A stretch of DNA of 64,000 bases from JANXVY01 sp040080145 (GCA_040080145.1 JBEBJA010000074.1:77932-141931); one strand, 5' to 3'. Positions 1-8,738 are shown, numbered from the stretch's first letter. Made by a program: numbers and translations. Notes: generated by a model from the sequence alone, not told the origin.

Positions 1-105
1 CCGCGTGGTGCATAAACCGTCGGGACAAAAGCCATCGTGCAACGGCGCTGGGACTTGAAGACTTGGGTCGCCTTCGTTGGCCCAACTTACGCTTGGTAAA
101 ATAAG

Positions 106-143
106 GGGCGGGTAACCTTGTGAGGTTGCCCGCCCTTTTTCTA
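106..143. terminator. Bidirectional hairpin terminator
   Basis: A 12-bp stem (106-117 with 124-135, one G-T pair) closes a 6-nt loop. A T-run follows on the plus strand (TTTTTCT), and on the minus strand a weaker T-rich stretch (CTTATTTTA) follows the metallopeptidase gene. It can therefore end transcription of that gene and of anything arriving from the left. I see no gene in bases 1-105; at most a C-terminus ending at the TAA at 13-15 could be present, which cannot be judged from here. Confidence 0.8.
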
Positions 144-166
144 TCTCAGGTGCGCTGTCGGCGAGA

Positions 167-1138
167 TCATCCCAGATCGCGGCTGTTGAAGGTATCGCAC
201 GCGCGGATGTTGCCTGTGGAGATACCGGCCTTGAACCACTTCACGCGCTGGGCCGAGGTGCCGTGCGTGAAGGCGTCGGGCACGATGCGGCCGGTCGTCT
301 TCTTTTGGATGTTGTCGTCGCCGATCTGACTTGCAGCATTGAGGGCCTGTTCGATTTCGCCCGGTTCCAGACGGGGCTTGATCTGCTCATTTAGATTGGC
401 CCAGACGCCGGCGAGGCAATCCGCCTGAAGTTCCATGCGAACCTGGACAGCGTTGGCTTGACGTTCGTCCATGCTCTCCTTGAGCTGCTGGACCTTGTCG
501 GCAATGCCGAGGATCGTCTGGACGTGGTGGCCGACCTCGTGGGCGACGACGTAGGCCTGAGCGAATTCGCCCGGGGCGTTGAACTGGCGCTTCAGCTGCT
601 CATAGAACGCCAAGTCGATGTAAACTTTGCGGTCGTTCGGGCAGTAGAAGGGACCCATTGCCGTCTGGCCGACGCCACATGCGGTGCGGGTGGCGCCGCG
701 GAACATGACCAGCGGCGGGTCTTCATAGGTTTTGCCCATCGCCTTAAAGACGCGGCCCCAGACATCTTCGGTGTCGGCGAGGACGCGGGAGATGAATCGC
801 TTCATTTCATCGTCGCCGACGGGGGCTTGCGACTGGCCCGAACCACCACCGGGAAGGCGGAAGGGGTTGTCGCCGCCGCGGGAACCGGTCTGGCCTTGCT
901 CGGGCATGGGGATGTTGATGCCACCTCCGCCGCCGCCCTGCATATTTCGGAGCAGGTCGAGCGGGTTCATCCCGAACAGGAGCATCACGGCTCCAATGAT
1001 CAGCATCGTGGTGAAACTCATGCCGCCGCCGCCGATGGGGATGCGCATGCCGCCACCCATGCCTGGGAAACCACCGCCGCCCTGGGCACGACGATCTTCA
1101 ACATTCTTGCTTTCGCGGTCTTGATCGTCGTAGCGCAT
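167..1138 (-). CDS. ypfJ: Neutral zinc metallopeptidase, YpfJ family
   Basis: The 323-aa product has one membrane segment (about residues 42-57) after a glycine-rich N-terminus, a second glycine-rich linker (68-103), and a zinc peptidase domain. The HEVGH motif lies at 200-204, and the downstream ELQAD (236-240) can supply the third zinc ligand, as is usual in this family. This predicts an inner-membrane-anchored peptidase with its catalytic domain outside the cytoplasm; the physiological substrate of YpfJ proteins is unknown. The ATG is preceded by a good AGGAA site. It lies downstream of the small monooxygenase gene on the same strand, and a strong hairpin terminator follows it. Confidence 0.9.
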   Translation of the reverse strand: MRYDDQDRESKNVEDRRAQGGGGFPGMGGGMRIPIGGGGMSFTTMLIIGAVMLLFGMNPLDLLRNMQGGGGGGINIPMPEQGQTGSRGGDNPFRLPGGGSGQSQAPVGDDEMKRFISRVLADTEDVWGRVFKAMGKTYEDPPLVMFRGATRTACGVGQTAMGPFYCPNDRKVYIDLAFYEQLKRQFNAPGEFAQAYVVAHEVGHHVQTILGIADKVQQLKESMDERQANAVQVRMELQADCLAGVWANLNEQIKPRLEPGEIEQALNAASQIGDDNIQKKTTGRIVPDAFTHGTSAQRVKWFKAGISTGNIRACDTFNSRDLG

Positions 1139-1219
1139 GGGATGCGTTCCTCGTGTTCCCTCGATTCCAAGGGCTTTATCTCAGGCGCAGCCTGCGGATG
1201 CAAGGTCGGGCATGTGCAC

Positions 1220-1522
1220 TCAGGCAATACCGGCGCCGCTTATCAATTCGTAGGACAGGTGCCGCCGTGTGAGCGTCCAAGGATCGGCGACAAGGCGGTG
1301 TTGCGCGTATTCGGGCAATTCAAGGTGGGCGACGTAGGCGGCCTTGGATGTGTAGACCTGATAAATCAGGAACGCGCCGCCATCCATTTCGTCTTGGCCG
1401 ACATCGAACGTCAGGCAGCCTAGCTTTTTTTCCGCCAGCGCCCGGGCAAGAAGCAGCAGCGCCTGGCGGACGGAGGCTCGATGCTCGCGATCGGCATCCA
1501 CGAATTCAACGACCACATACAT
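1220..1522 (-). CDS. Putative quinol monooxygenase (ABM-fold protein)
   Basis: A 100-aa single-domain protein of the antibiotic biosynthesis monooxygenase (ABM) fold, a ferredoxin-like dimeric barrel. It opens MYVVVEF, with the typical arrangement of strand, helix rich in Ala/Leu, strand CLTFDV, then FLIYQVYTSKAAYVAH and a closing strand. The family includes YgiN-type quinol monooxygenases and many members of unknown substrate, so only the fold is claimed. I chose the internal ATG at 1522 because GAGGCAGGAAA lies just upstream; the upstream ATG at 1555 adds 11 residues with no comparable site. It is probably co-transcribed with the metallopeptidase downstream. Confidence 0.75.
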   Translation of the reverse strand: MYVVVEFVDADREHRASVRQALLLLARALAEKKLGCLTFDVGQDEMDGGAFLIYQVYTSKAAYVAHLELPEYAQHRLVADPWTLTRRHLSYELISGAGIA

Positions 1523-1628
1523 ATTGCGGTTTCCTGCCTCGTATAATTCCGGCATATTAACCTATTGTAAACCATTCCGGTACCACTGTTGAAATCCTAA
1601 CTTTTCCTCCTCTCACGCCCGGCGTGTC

Positions 1629-2174
1629 ATGACCGACGCCTTTGACCGGCAGTCTTCCCTCAGAGGGCGTATCTTCGGATCGCTCCGGGGACAGCGTGCG
1701 ACGTCCACCGCTACCTTGAATGATTGCCGTAACGACACGGGCCGCACCGCGTTTTGCGGACCGACGGTAATTTCGGCGGTGACGGGCTATTCTGTCAGCA
1801 AAATCGAGGATGTGATCCGGGCGAACCGGAACATGAACCCGGAGGTGAAGTGCATCGTCGTTGGCACGTATTCCAACGAGGTCGAGGAGGCGCTTGCAGC
1901 CTTTGGTTACAGGATGCAGCAAACCGAGAGCTTCATGCATCTGGAGCGGAAGGGGCGCCCGACTGTTTGGCAGTGGATGCAGAAACCGCGCAACGCCTAT
2001 GCCCATTACGTGCTGGCTATCCACACCAAGAAGGAGGGCCATTGGATCCTCATCAAGGGCGTGAAGATGCTCGACACGTATACTAACGGACAGTGGAAGT
2101 TCGTCGTTGATGGCCCGCACCGGGGCTGCCGGATCATGGAAGTGTTCGAAGTTAGGAAGTCGGTCGAAGGGTGA
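1629..2174 (+). CDS. Hypothetical protein resembling a papain-fold cysteine peptidase
   Basis: The 181-aa protein is not recognised by family. It contains FCGPTVISAVTG with Cys43 at the start of a predicted helix, then HYVLAI (His126) and GHWILIKG (His138), followed by a polar D149/N153 region and a final strand before EVFEV. That Cys-helix then His-strand order is the layout of papain-fold enzymes such as C39 peptidases and NlpC-like domains. No signal peptide or membrane segment is visible, so it would act in the cytoplasm or be carried on a mobile unit. It stands alone, convergent with the phosphatase gene. Activity is inference; the gene could also be a phage remnant. Confidence 0.6.
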   Translation: MTDAFDRQSSLRGRIFGSLRGQRATSTATLNDCRNDTGRTAFCGPTVISAVTGYSVSKIEDVIRANRNMNPEVKCIVVGTYSNEVEEALAAFGYRMQQTESFMHLERKGRPTVWQWMQKPRNAYAHYVLAIHTKKEGHWILIKGVKMLDTYTNGQWKFVVDGPHRGCRIMEVFEVRKSVEG

Positions 2175-2184
2175 GCGGGTTTGC

Positions 2185-2931
2185 TCAGGTGAATGCCTTC
2201 GTACCGCGCCCTGCGTGAGCGGTGCTGATTGCGCTGTCGAGATCGTCGTAGTGATGGATGATGAGATCTGGCGCATAGTGGGCGACTGGGGGCTCGCAGT
2301 AGCCGAAGCTGACGGCGATGACAGGAATATCGGCGGCTCTGGCAGTGGCGATGTCGACGTTGCTGTCGCCGATCATGATTGCATGGGTGGGGAGACCGTT
2401 CACTTGTGTGATGGTCTGCAACAGATGGCCGGGATCGGGCTTGTAGACCTTGTAGGTGTCACGACCGGCGATGGCTGCGAAGCGATCCGAGAGCCCTAGG
2501 CTTGCCAGCAATTGGCGGGCAAGGATTTCGCGTTTGTTGGTGCAGATGGCAAGCGTGTGGCCGCTCGCTTGCGCCCTGTCGAGGGCTGCGGTCATGCCGG
2601 GGAACGGGCGGCTCTCGACGGCGATGTTGGCTTGGTAATAGGCAATGAACTGGTCGAAGAGGGGATACAACCTTGGTTCGTCCCAGGTCGCGGCATCGGG
2701 ACCGAGCCCCGCCCTGATCATGGCGAGCGCACCGTGGCTGACTTGAGGGCGGAGGATATCACCGGAAACCGGGGCGCGCCCCAGCCCCGCTAAGACGTGG
2801 TTGGTGGCGGCGATCAGGTCGGGGGCGGTATCGACCAGCGTACCGTCGAGGTCGAAAACGAGGGTCAGGGGGGGCGCGGTGGCGGTCAGGATCTGGCTCC
2901 TCGTTTCACAGCAGCGTCGCATGGCTGGCAT
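2185..2931 (-). CDS. gph: Phosphoglycolate phosphatase (HAD family)
   Basis: The 248-aa protein has the HAD motifs in order: FDLDGTLVDT (Asp27 nucleophile, Asp29), a CTNK motif II, and GDSNVDIATA for motifs III/IV, with an alpha-helical cap between. Gph hydrolyses 2-phosphoglycolate to glycolate, which fits the glycolate oxidase genes elsewhere in this window. The first about 20 residues are poorly supported: the ATG at 2931 has no clear ribosome site, while GAGGAG lies inside the reading frame before the conserved core, so the true start may be later. Divergent from gabD and convergent with the upstream orphan gene. Confidence 0.85.
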   Translation of the reverse strand: MPAMRRCCETRSQILTATAPPLTLVFDLDGTLVDTAPDLIAATNHVLAGLGRAPVSGDILRPQVSHGALAMIRAGLGPDAATWDEPRLYPLFDQFIAYYQANIAVESRPFPGMTAALDRAQASGHTLAICTNKREILARQLLASLGLSDRFAAIAGRDTYKVYKPDPGHLLQTITQVNGLPTHAIMIGDSNVDIATARAADIPVIAVSFGYCEPPVAHYAPDLIIHHYDDLDSAISTAHAGRGTKAFT

Positions 2932-3030
2932 GCGTGCCCTTGTGACACGCCGGTCGCAGTCTTATGCATACCGGCAACGGCGCGCAATGCGGGACTTGCT
3001 CGCCCTGTTTGCGCATTCAGGAGAACTGTC

Positions 3031-4476
3031 ATGGACCAGCCAGTCATCAAGCTATTGCGCTCGCAGGCCTACATAGATGGGGAGTGGGTGGGCGAGCCGT
3101 CGTTACCGGTTGTGGACAAGGCGACGGGCGCGCTGATCACAAAGGTTCCAGATATGGGCGCGGTCGAGACGACGGCTGCAATTGATGCTGCGGCGCGGGC
3201 GTTTAAGACGTGGTCGAAGGTGCTGGCCAAGGACCGGTCGCGGATTTTGCGGCGCTGGTATGAGCTTATTCTTGAGTATAGCGAGGAACTCGCGTTGTTG
3301 CTGACTAAGGAACAGGGCAAGCCGCTTGCCGAGGCAAAGGGCGAAATCGTCTATGGGGCTGGGTTTGTCGAGTTCTTCGCCGAAGAGGCAAAGCGCATTT
3401 ATGGCGAAACGATCCCCTCGCATAAGGCCGATGCGCGAATCATCGTGCAGCGCGAGCCCATTGGTGTGATCGCCGCCATCTCGCCGTGGAATTTCCCGAT
3501 CGCGATGATCACGCGCAAGGTAACGCCGGCGCTGGCGGCTGGCTGTACTGCTGTGGTCAAGCCTGCCGAAGATACGCCCCTGTGCGCGCTGGCGCTGGCT
3601 GAGTTGGGCGAGCGGGCGGGCATCCCCAAGGGTGTGTTCAACGTCGTGACAACGGGTAATCCCGTTCCAGTGGGTGAAGTACTAACGTCTGACCCGCGGG
3701 TGCGGCTGGTCACGTTCACCGGGTCGACCGAGGTGGGCAAGATCTTGATGCGGCAGTCGGCGGGGACGGTGAAGAAGGTTTCGCTGGAGTTGGGCGGAAA
3801 TGCGCCGTTCATCGTGTTTGATGACGCAGATTTGGATCGCGCTGTCACGGGGGCGATGGCGTCAAAGTTCCGCAACGCCGGTCAGACGTGTGTGTGCGCA
3901 AACCGCATTCTGGTGCAGGCGGGCGTTTATGACGCCTTTGCAGCCAAGCTGGCGGTGGAGGTTGGCAAACTCAAGGTTGGCTCCGGAGTCGAAACGGGCG
4001 TGACCATCGGACCGCTCATCAACGGGGATGCGATCACCAAGGTCGAGGATCACGTCGCCGATGCGGTGGCGGGCGGGGCGAGGGTTGTTACAGGCGGCAG
4101 GCGTTCTGGCACTAAGGGTAATTTCTACGAACCGACGATTTTGACGGGCGTGACGCCGGACATGAAGGTGGCCCGCGAGGAGACGTTTGGCCCGGTTGCG
4201 CCACTGTTTCGGTTTGACACGGAAGAGCAGGCGATTGCGATGGCCAATGACACGCCGTTCGGGTTGGCGGCGTATTTCTACACGCGCGATCTGGCCCGTA
4301 CTTTCCGGGTTGGTGAGGCGCTGGAGTTCGGCATCATCGGCGTCAACGAGGGCCTGACCTCAACGGAACTTGCCCCGTTTGGCGGCTTCAAGGAAAGTGG
4401 CTTAGGCCGCGAAGGCTCTCGCCACGGCATCGAAGAGTTCCTGGAAATCAAGTACCTGCTGGTCGGAGGGCTGTAG
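3031..4476 (+). CDS. gabD: NAD(P)-dependent succinate-semialdehyde dehydrogenase
   Basis: A 481-aa aldehyde dehydrogenase of the SSADH type, oxidising succinate semialdehyde to succinate in the cytoplasm. Catalytic Glu253 sits in LELGGNAP and catalytic Cys287 in NAGQTCVCANR, the NAGQTC form being typical of GabD. The SPWNFPIAMITRK segment is the expected cofactor and substrate region. The ATG at 3031 has CAGGAGAA upstream; reading further upstream in frame is open but matches no family. No transaminase or GABA transporter gene lies beside it, so the source of the semialdehyde is not shown by context. Confidence 0.92.
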   Translation: MDQPVIKLLRSQAYIDGEWVGEPSLPVVDKATGALITKVPDMGAVETTAAIDAAARAFKTWSKVLAKDRSRILRRWYELILEYSEELALLLTKEQGKPLAEAKGEIVYGAGFVEFFAEEAKRIYGETIPSHKADARIIVQREPIGVIAAISPWNFPIAMITRKVTPALAAGCTAVVKPAEDTPLCALALAELGERAGIPKGVFNVVTTGNPVPVGEVLTSDPRVRLVTFTGSTEVGKILMRQSAGTVKKVSLELGGNAPFIVFDDADLDRAVTGAMASKFRNAGQTCVCANRILVQAGVYDAFAAKLAVEVGKLKVGSGVETGVTIGPLINGDAITKVEDHVADAVAGGARVVTGGRRSGTKGNFYEPTILTGVTPDMKVAREETFGPVAPLFRFDTEEQAIAMANDTPFGLAAYFYTRDLARTFRVGEALEFGIIGVNEGLTSTELAPFGGFKESGLGREGSRHGIEEFLEIKYLLVGGL

Positions 4477-4493
4477 GCGCTGGGCGTTTGGGC

Positions 4494-4931
4494 TTACCAG
4501 GGGGTTGCTCGCTTCGCCATTTCATCGGCGTCGCGATCATAGATTTTGCCATAGAATCGCGTTTTTATGGCGCTTATCAGCTTGTCTGTTGAAGCCTTCT
4601 TGTCAGCGTAGCCAACATAAACCTGTGCGATTTTTAACAAGTCGGCTTTCTTGATGTTTTTGTCGTTGGCGATTTCGTCCAGTAGTCGCAAAAATTCGGG
4701 TTCGTTCAGGCCTGCAGATTGGAGTTGGGCAAGCTTGGCTTCCCAAGCAGGTTGAGTGAGGCCTGCTGCATTGGTATCAATTCTGGCAATGGCGTCGGAC
4801 GCTGGCGCGTGATCGAGATCGGCTAATGCCGCTTGAATGCGGTCAAGTGCTTCGGCATGTTTGGTTCCACCGCTACCGGAAATAGCCTCGCGGATGTCGC
4901 TCAAGATTTCTCGCAGTTGATGTCCACGCAT
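4494..4931 (-). CDS. Hypothetical helical protein, third gene of ParA-like cassette
   Basis: A 145-aa, mainly helical, soluble protein that I do not recognise. Its first about 50 residues (QLR..L then S..G.T..AEA, AL..LD) align by eye with the 69-aa product of the preceding gene, so the two appear to share one small helical domain. The C-terminal 90 residues, rich in Lys and Asp (NDKNIKKADLLKIAQVY), are unique to it. The ATG at 4931 has AGGGAGAA upstream; the ATG at 4964 does not. It ends 17 nt from gabD, convergent, and follows the small gene by 44 nt on the same strand. Confidence 0.7.
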   Translation of the reverse strand: MRGHQLREILSDIREAISGSGGTKHAEALDRIQAALADLDHAPASDAIARIDTNAAGLTQPAWEAKLAQLQSAGLNEPEFLRLLDEIANDKNIKKADLLKIAQVYVGYADKKASTDKLISAIKTRFYGKIYDRDADEMAKRATPW

Positions 4932-4975
4932 CGTCAAGTTCTCCCTGGCTGAGCATGAACGCAAAACTTGGCGAC

Positions 4976-5185
4976 TCAGTGTTCTCCTGATGACTGAGAT
5001 GGAGACTTCGTTGCGCTCTTTTCAAGAGCTTGGATGATTTCGTCCACGGACAGTTTGTCGGCCCTTGCCAAAGCATGACTCACGGCACGAACCGCTTCGG
5101 CCTGCTCGGTCGCGCCCGCATGACTGTAAAGTGCGGCGAAGGCGTCGAGAGTGATGCGTAGTTGCGCAACTTTCAGAGCCGCCAT
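4976..5185 (-). CDS. Small hypothetical helical protein, second gene of ParA-like cassette
   Basis: A 69-aa protein made almost wholly of predicted helix with a short Ser-rich tail (SPSQSSGEH). It overlaps the end of the ParA-like gene by 13 nt, which argues for translational coupling and against chance. Its core (QLR..L, S..G.T..AEA, AL..AD) matches the N-terminus of the third gene product. It has no signal peptide, no membrane segment and no DNA-binding motif that I can recognise, so it is not an obvious ParB or antitoxin. The role, perhaps as a partner of the ATPase, is inference. Confidence 0.65.
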   Translation of the reverse strand: MAALKVAQLRITLDAFAALYSHAGATEQAEAVRAVSHALARADKLSVDEIIQALEKSATKSPSQSSGEH

Positions 5186-6477
5186 GCCGATGCAATCTCC
5201 TCGCCAAGTTCGTTGAAGACCTGTTTGACGGGGCTATCGTCAATGTAGCCGATTGACTTGCCGGCTGCACGGGCAAGTGAAGTAAAATGCCGAACATTGC
5301 GGCTGAATATCCGTCCGGGGGTACCCTGCCAAGCTGAGAGCGCTTGCTTAGCGTCTTGCATCGCAACTAATTCGTAGTCTTTCAGTCTTGTTTCGTTGGA
5401 CATTGATGTGACAATTCCGACCTCTCGTAATGCTGGATTCAAGGTGCGGAATAGATTTGCTCGCATCAAGAATCTACTCGTTGCGTCCACGGAAAGTGCG
5501 TCGGGGACTGTCGGAATTATGAGGCCGTGACTTGCGCAGAGTGCGTTTACCGTTCCCAACGAGAGGCGGGGCGGGGCGTCGATGAGGACTATGTCGAACT
5601 CGCTTTGGATGATATCGCTGAGTAGCAAATTTGTGAGCCGGTATCGAACATCTTCTGAAATTTCGCCAATCAGCCAGCGTAACAAGGCGCGGTTTTCGAA
5701 CCCGTCAAAAATTGGTCCACACGAGATTAGGCGGGTGTTCGGAACTCTGTTGCCTAGCTCGCGGGAAGATTGGACTATCCATTCTGGCTTAACGTCGCCG
5801 CTCAACAGTGTATCCGCCAAAATTCCGGCGCCGAACGGCAGTTGAGCGCCCGAAATCATCATGCGGGTGAGTGAACCTTGGTAATCGAAATCGATAGCCA
5901 GGACGCGCTTCTTACGTTGAATGGCAAAATAGGCAGCAAGATTTGCAGTAATTGTCGTCTTGCCGACGCCACCCTTCAAGTTGCCGATCGTGAAGACCTT
6001 CGTCCGACTTTGTGTCATGCGACGTTCGAAGTCCGTTGGAGGTACTGCCTCCCTCAGCTTCCAGACTTCATCCTCGGCGCCTAAGAGCGCACTTTTTAGT
6101 TGATCGAACTTGTCGACACGCTTCTGTAACTGCTCGATTAATTCGTTGTGTTGCGTGTCAGGTTTGGCTCTAATCGCCGAACGCATCGCGAGAATTTCTT
6201 CGTTCTTGTCAGCCAGTTGCTGGCTAAATCGCTCATAACTGGGCTTTAGGCGATCGAGTTCGTTTTGCTTGTTCTCGTTGCTCGTCTTCAACATACTTAT
6301 TTCAACTTGTTGATGAGCGAGCGCGTCCTTGCCAGTCGATTTGCCGTGCTTGTAGATAAAGTAGGCGGCCGCTGCAGCAGATCCACAAGTCGAAGCTGCT
6401 AAAGTAAGTTGCTCACTGGGTGCTAGTTTTCCCAAAGCGACTAGAATTTCTGCGAGAAATTGAGATTCGTTGGCCAC
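5173..6477 (-). CDS. Membrane-anchored coiled-coil ParA/MinD-type ATPase
   Basis: The 434-aa protein has one hydrophobic segment (about 24-43), a long charged coiled coil (about 50-145) and a ParA/Soj-type ATPase domain from about 160. The deviant Walker A is KGGVGKTT (168-175, with the signature lysine), Walker A' VLAIDFDYQGSLT follows, and Walker B is IVLIDAPP (296-303). Ordinary ParA proteins lack the membrane anchor and the coiled coil, and no parB or centromere-like repeats are seen here. Two small genes follow, the first overlapping by 13 nt. The cassette has visibly lower GC and different codon use from gabD and rpiA on either side, suggesting transfer. The biochemical class is clear; the role is unknown. 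Confidence 0.85.
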   Translation of the reverse strand: MANESQFLAEILVALGKLAPSEQLTLAASTCGSAAAAAYFIYKHGKSTGKDALAHQQVEISMLKTSNENKQNELDRLKPSYERFSQQLADKNEEILAMRSAIRAKPDTQHNELIEQLQKRVDKFDQLKSALLGAEDEVWKLREAVPPTDFERRMTQSRTKVFTIGNLKGGVGKTTITANLAAYFAIQRKKRVLAIDFDYQGSLTRMMISGAQLPFGAGILADTLLSGDVKPEWIVQSSRELGNRVPNTRLISCGPIFDGFENRALLRWLIGEISEDVRYRLTNLLLSDIIQSEFDIVLIDAPPRLSLGTVNALCASHGLIIPTVPDALSVDATSRFLMRANLFRTLNPALREVGIVTSMSNETRLKDYELVAMQDAKQALSAWQGTPGRIFSRNVRHFTSLARAAGKSIGYIDDSPVKQVFNELGEEIASAWRL

Positions 6478-6633
6478 ACTACGCCCCCCGGCAACACTGA
6501 AATCGTATCCTCACACATCAAAGATTGTGCGTCTACATTCGATTGGCGGGTGGTCAATGACTTGCATCTGGGGCACTTGCTCGCGAGGCGGTGCCATGGT
6601 CAAACGGCGCGGGTTATTTGGTGGAGCCAGACG

Positions 6634-7368
6634 ATGAGCGCGGATGATTACAAGCAGCAGGCGGCGGCTAAGGCGCTGGAGTATGTGCGGCCGGGGATGA
6701 AGATCGGCCTTGGAACGGGTTCGACGGCTGCAAAGTTCGTCGATCTGCTTGGCGCGAAGGTCAAGGCCGGGCTTGATGTCGTGTGCGTGCCGACGTCGGA
6801 GGCAACCGCTGCGCAGGCGCGCGCGCTGGGCATCCGCCTGACGACGTTGGACGAGGAGCCGGTGCTTGATCTGACGGTTGATGGTGCCGACGAGTTGGAT
6901 AGTGAGTTGCGGCTCATCAAGGGCGGTGGCGGGGCGTTGCTGCGGGAAAAGATCGTGGCTGTGTCATCGGACCGGATGATTGTGATTTCGGATATTTCAA
7001 AGCGCGTCGACGTGCTGGGCAAGTTCCCGGTGCCAGTGGAAGTGGTCCGGTTTGGCTTGGGATCGACGAAGCGGATGATCGAGGGACTTGCCGAAGATGT
7101 CGGTTGCGCCGGACCGGTGACGCTGAGGATGGGCAAGGATGGGCAGCCTTTCGTAACCGACAGCGGGAATTACATTCTGGATTGCGCGTTTGATAGTGTT
7201 CCTGATCCTGAGTCGCTGGACGATGTGTTGCGGCAGATTCCGGGCGTCGTCGAGAGCGGGTTATTCTTGGGGATTTGTGACACCGCGATCCTGGCTGGCC
7301 CTGATGGCGTAGAGGTGATCGAGGCTGAAGGGTTGCCGTTTGATCTGTTTAGCGAGGATGATGCGTGA
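6634..7368 (+). CDS. rpiA: Ribose-5-phosphate isomerase A
   Basis: The 244-aa product interconverts ribose 5-phosphate and ribulose 5-phosphate in the pentose phosphate pathway. Visible family motifs are GLGTGSTA near residue 25, the DGADELD motif in the middle and KGGGGALLREK directly after it, which together form the phosphate-binding loop and active site. The ATG at 6634 follows GTGGAG with 7-nt spacing; the open frame upstream runs into the lower-GC region and is not family-like. Its stop overlaps the GTG start of the glutathione reductase gene by 4 nt, so the two are probably one operon. Confidence 0.95.
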   Translation: MSADDYKQQAAAKALEYVRPGMKIGLGTGSTAAKFVDLLGAKVKAGLDVVCVPTSEATAAQARALGIRLTTLDEEPVLDLTVDGADELDSELRLIKGGGGALLREKIVAVSSDRMIVISDISKRVDVLGKFPVPVEVVRFGLGSTKRMIEGLAEDVGCAGPVTLRMGKDGQPFVTDSGNYILDCAFDSVPDPESLDDVLRQIPGVVESGLFLGICDTAILAGPDGVEVIEAEGLPFDLFSEDDA

Positions 7369-8729
7369 CCACTTCTGACTACGACCTGTTTGTGATTGGT
7401 GCCGGTTCGGGCGGGGTGCGGGCTGCGCGGATCGCGGCGACGCATGGGGCGAAGGTTGGTGTTGCGGAGGAGTACCGCGTCGGCGGAACATGCGTCATCC
7501 GTGGGTGCGTACCAAAAAAGTTGCTGGTGTATGCGAGCCGTTATCGCGATGAGTTCGAGGATGCGGCGGGGTTTGGGTGGAGCGTTGGCGAGCCGTCGTT
7601 CGACTGGGCCAATCTGATTGCCAACAAGGATACCGAGATCGCGCGACTTGAGGCGGCGTACCGGCGCAATCTGGAGCGCGCAGGTGTCGCGTTGATCGAA
7701 AGCCGGGCCGTGATCGAAGGGCCGGGACGCATCCGGCTGACGGCCATGGACAAGGTGGTCACGGCGAAGACGATCTTAATTGCGACTGGCGCGCGTCCGT
7801 ACCGCGATGCAAGCATTCCAGGGATCGAGCATGCCATTACGTCGGATGAGGCGTTTCACCTGACGGCGCTGCCAAAGTCGATTGTGATCGTGGGGGGCGG
7901 GTATATTGCGGTTGAGTTTGCCGGAATTTTCAACGGACTTGGCAGTCAGGTGACGCACGTTCATCGCGGCGAGAAAATCCTGCGCGGGTTTGACGACGAT
8001 CTGCGGGTTGATCTGGCGGCCGACATGACCCGGCGCGGAATCAAGCAGCATTTACCGGCGACGCTGGCAAAGGTTGAGACGGTGGGTGATGGATTCCGGG
8101 CGATGCTGAGCACGGGTGATGCGGTTGCTTGCGATGCCGTCATGGTGGCGACGGGACGGGTTCCCAACACGGCTGGACTTGGACTTGAGGCGGCGGGCGT
8201 CGAATTGGGCCTCAACGGCCGGATTATGGTCGATGGGAAATCGCAGACGACGGTGCCGGGAATTTATGCGGTTGGCGATGTGACCGACCGGGTGAACCTG
8301 ACACCGGTTGCAATCCGCGAGGGGCATGCCTTCGCCGACAGCTTGTATGGCGGCAAGCCATGGAGCACGGATTATGATTTCATTCCAACCGGGGTGTTTT
8401 CGACGCCGGAAATCGGCACGGTTGGTTTGAGCGAGGACGCAGCGCGAGCGGCTTATGCCCAGGTCGATATCTACAAGACCCGTTTCCGGCCGATGAAGGC
8501 GGTTCTTGCGGGGCGTGACGAGCGGATGTTGATGAAGCTCGTCGTCGATGCAGCGTCCGACCGGGTGGTTGGATGTCATGTGCTTGGGCCGGATGCCGCA
8601 GAGATGGCGCAGATGGCAGCTATCGCGATGCGGATGAAGGCCACGAAGGCAGATTTCGATGCGACGATGCCATTGCATCCAAGTGCTGCGGAAGAATTGG
8701 TGACGCTGCGGGAGAAGTGGGTCGCGTGA
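7365..8729 (+). CDS. gor: Glutathione-disulfide reductase
   Basis: A 454-aa class I flavoprotein disulfide reductase. The order is an FAD GAGSGGVRAA motif at the N-terminus, the redox pair GGTCVIRGCVPKK (Cys43, Cys48), an NAD(P) motif GGGYIAVEFAG, the second FAD motif YAVGDV, and the C-terminal HPSAAEE with the catalytic His-Glu pair. It reduces glutathione disulfide with NADPH in the cytoplasm. The GTG start at 7365 overlaps the rpiA stop (GTGA), implying coupling; both genes draw on pentose phosphate flux, one feeding the NADPH route and one consuming NADPH. Convergent with queF. Confidence 0.93.
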   Translation: MTTSDYDLFVIGAGSGGVRAARIAATHGAKVGVAEEYRVGGTCVIRGCVPKKLLVYASRYRDEFEDAAGFGWSVGEPSFDWANLIANKDTEIARLEAAYRRNLERAGVALIESRAVIEGPGRIRLTAMDKVVTAKTILIATGARPYRDASIPGIEHAITSDEAFHLTALPKSIVIVGGGYIAVEFAGIFNGLGSQVTHVHRGEKILRGFDDDLRVDLAADMTRRGIKQHLPATLAKVETVGDGFRAMLSTGDAVACDAVMVATGRVPNTAGLGLEAAGVELGLNGRIMVDGKSQTTVPGIYAVGDVTDRVNLTPVAIREGHAFADSLYGGKPWSTDYDFIPTGVFSTPEIGTVGLSEDAARAAYAQVDIYKTRFRPMKAVLAGRDERMLMKLVVDAASDRVVGCHVLGPDAAEMAQMAAIAMRMKATKADFDATMPLHPSAAEELVTLREKWVA

Positions 8730-8738
8730 AGGGCTTAC

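Noticed and set aside
458..1423. Long open frame on the plus strand over the metallopeptidase gene
   Set aside because: It is the complement of ypfJ and the monooxygenase gene, has no domain and no ribosome site; GC-rich DNA leaves such antisense frames open.
5173..6477. Chromosomal parA of the parAB locus
   Set aside because: The standard chromosomal ParA is soluble, lacks a coiled coil and is followed by parB near gidB; none of that holds here.
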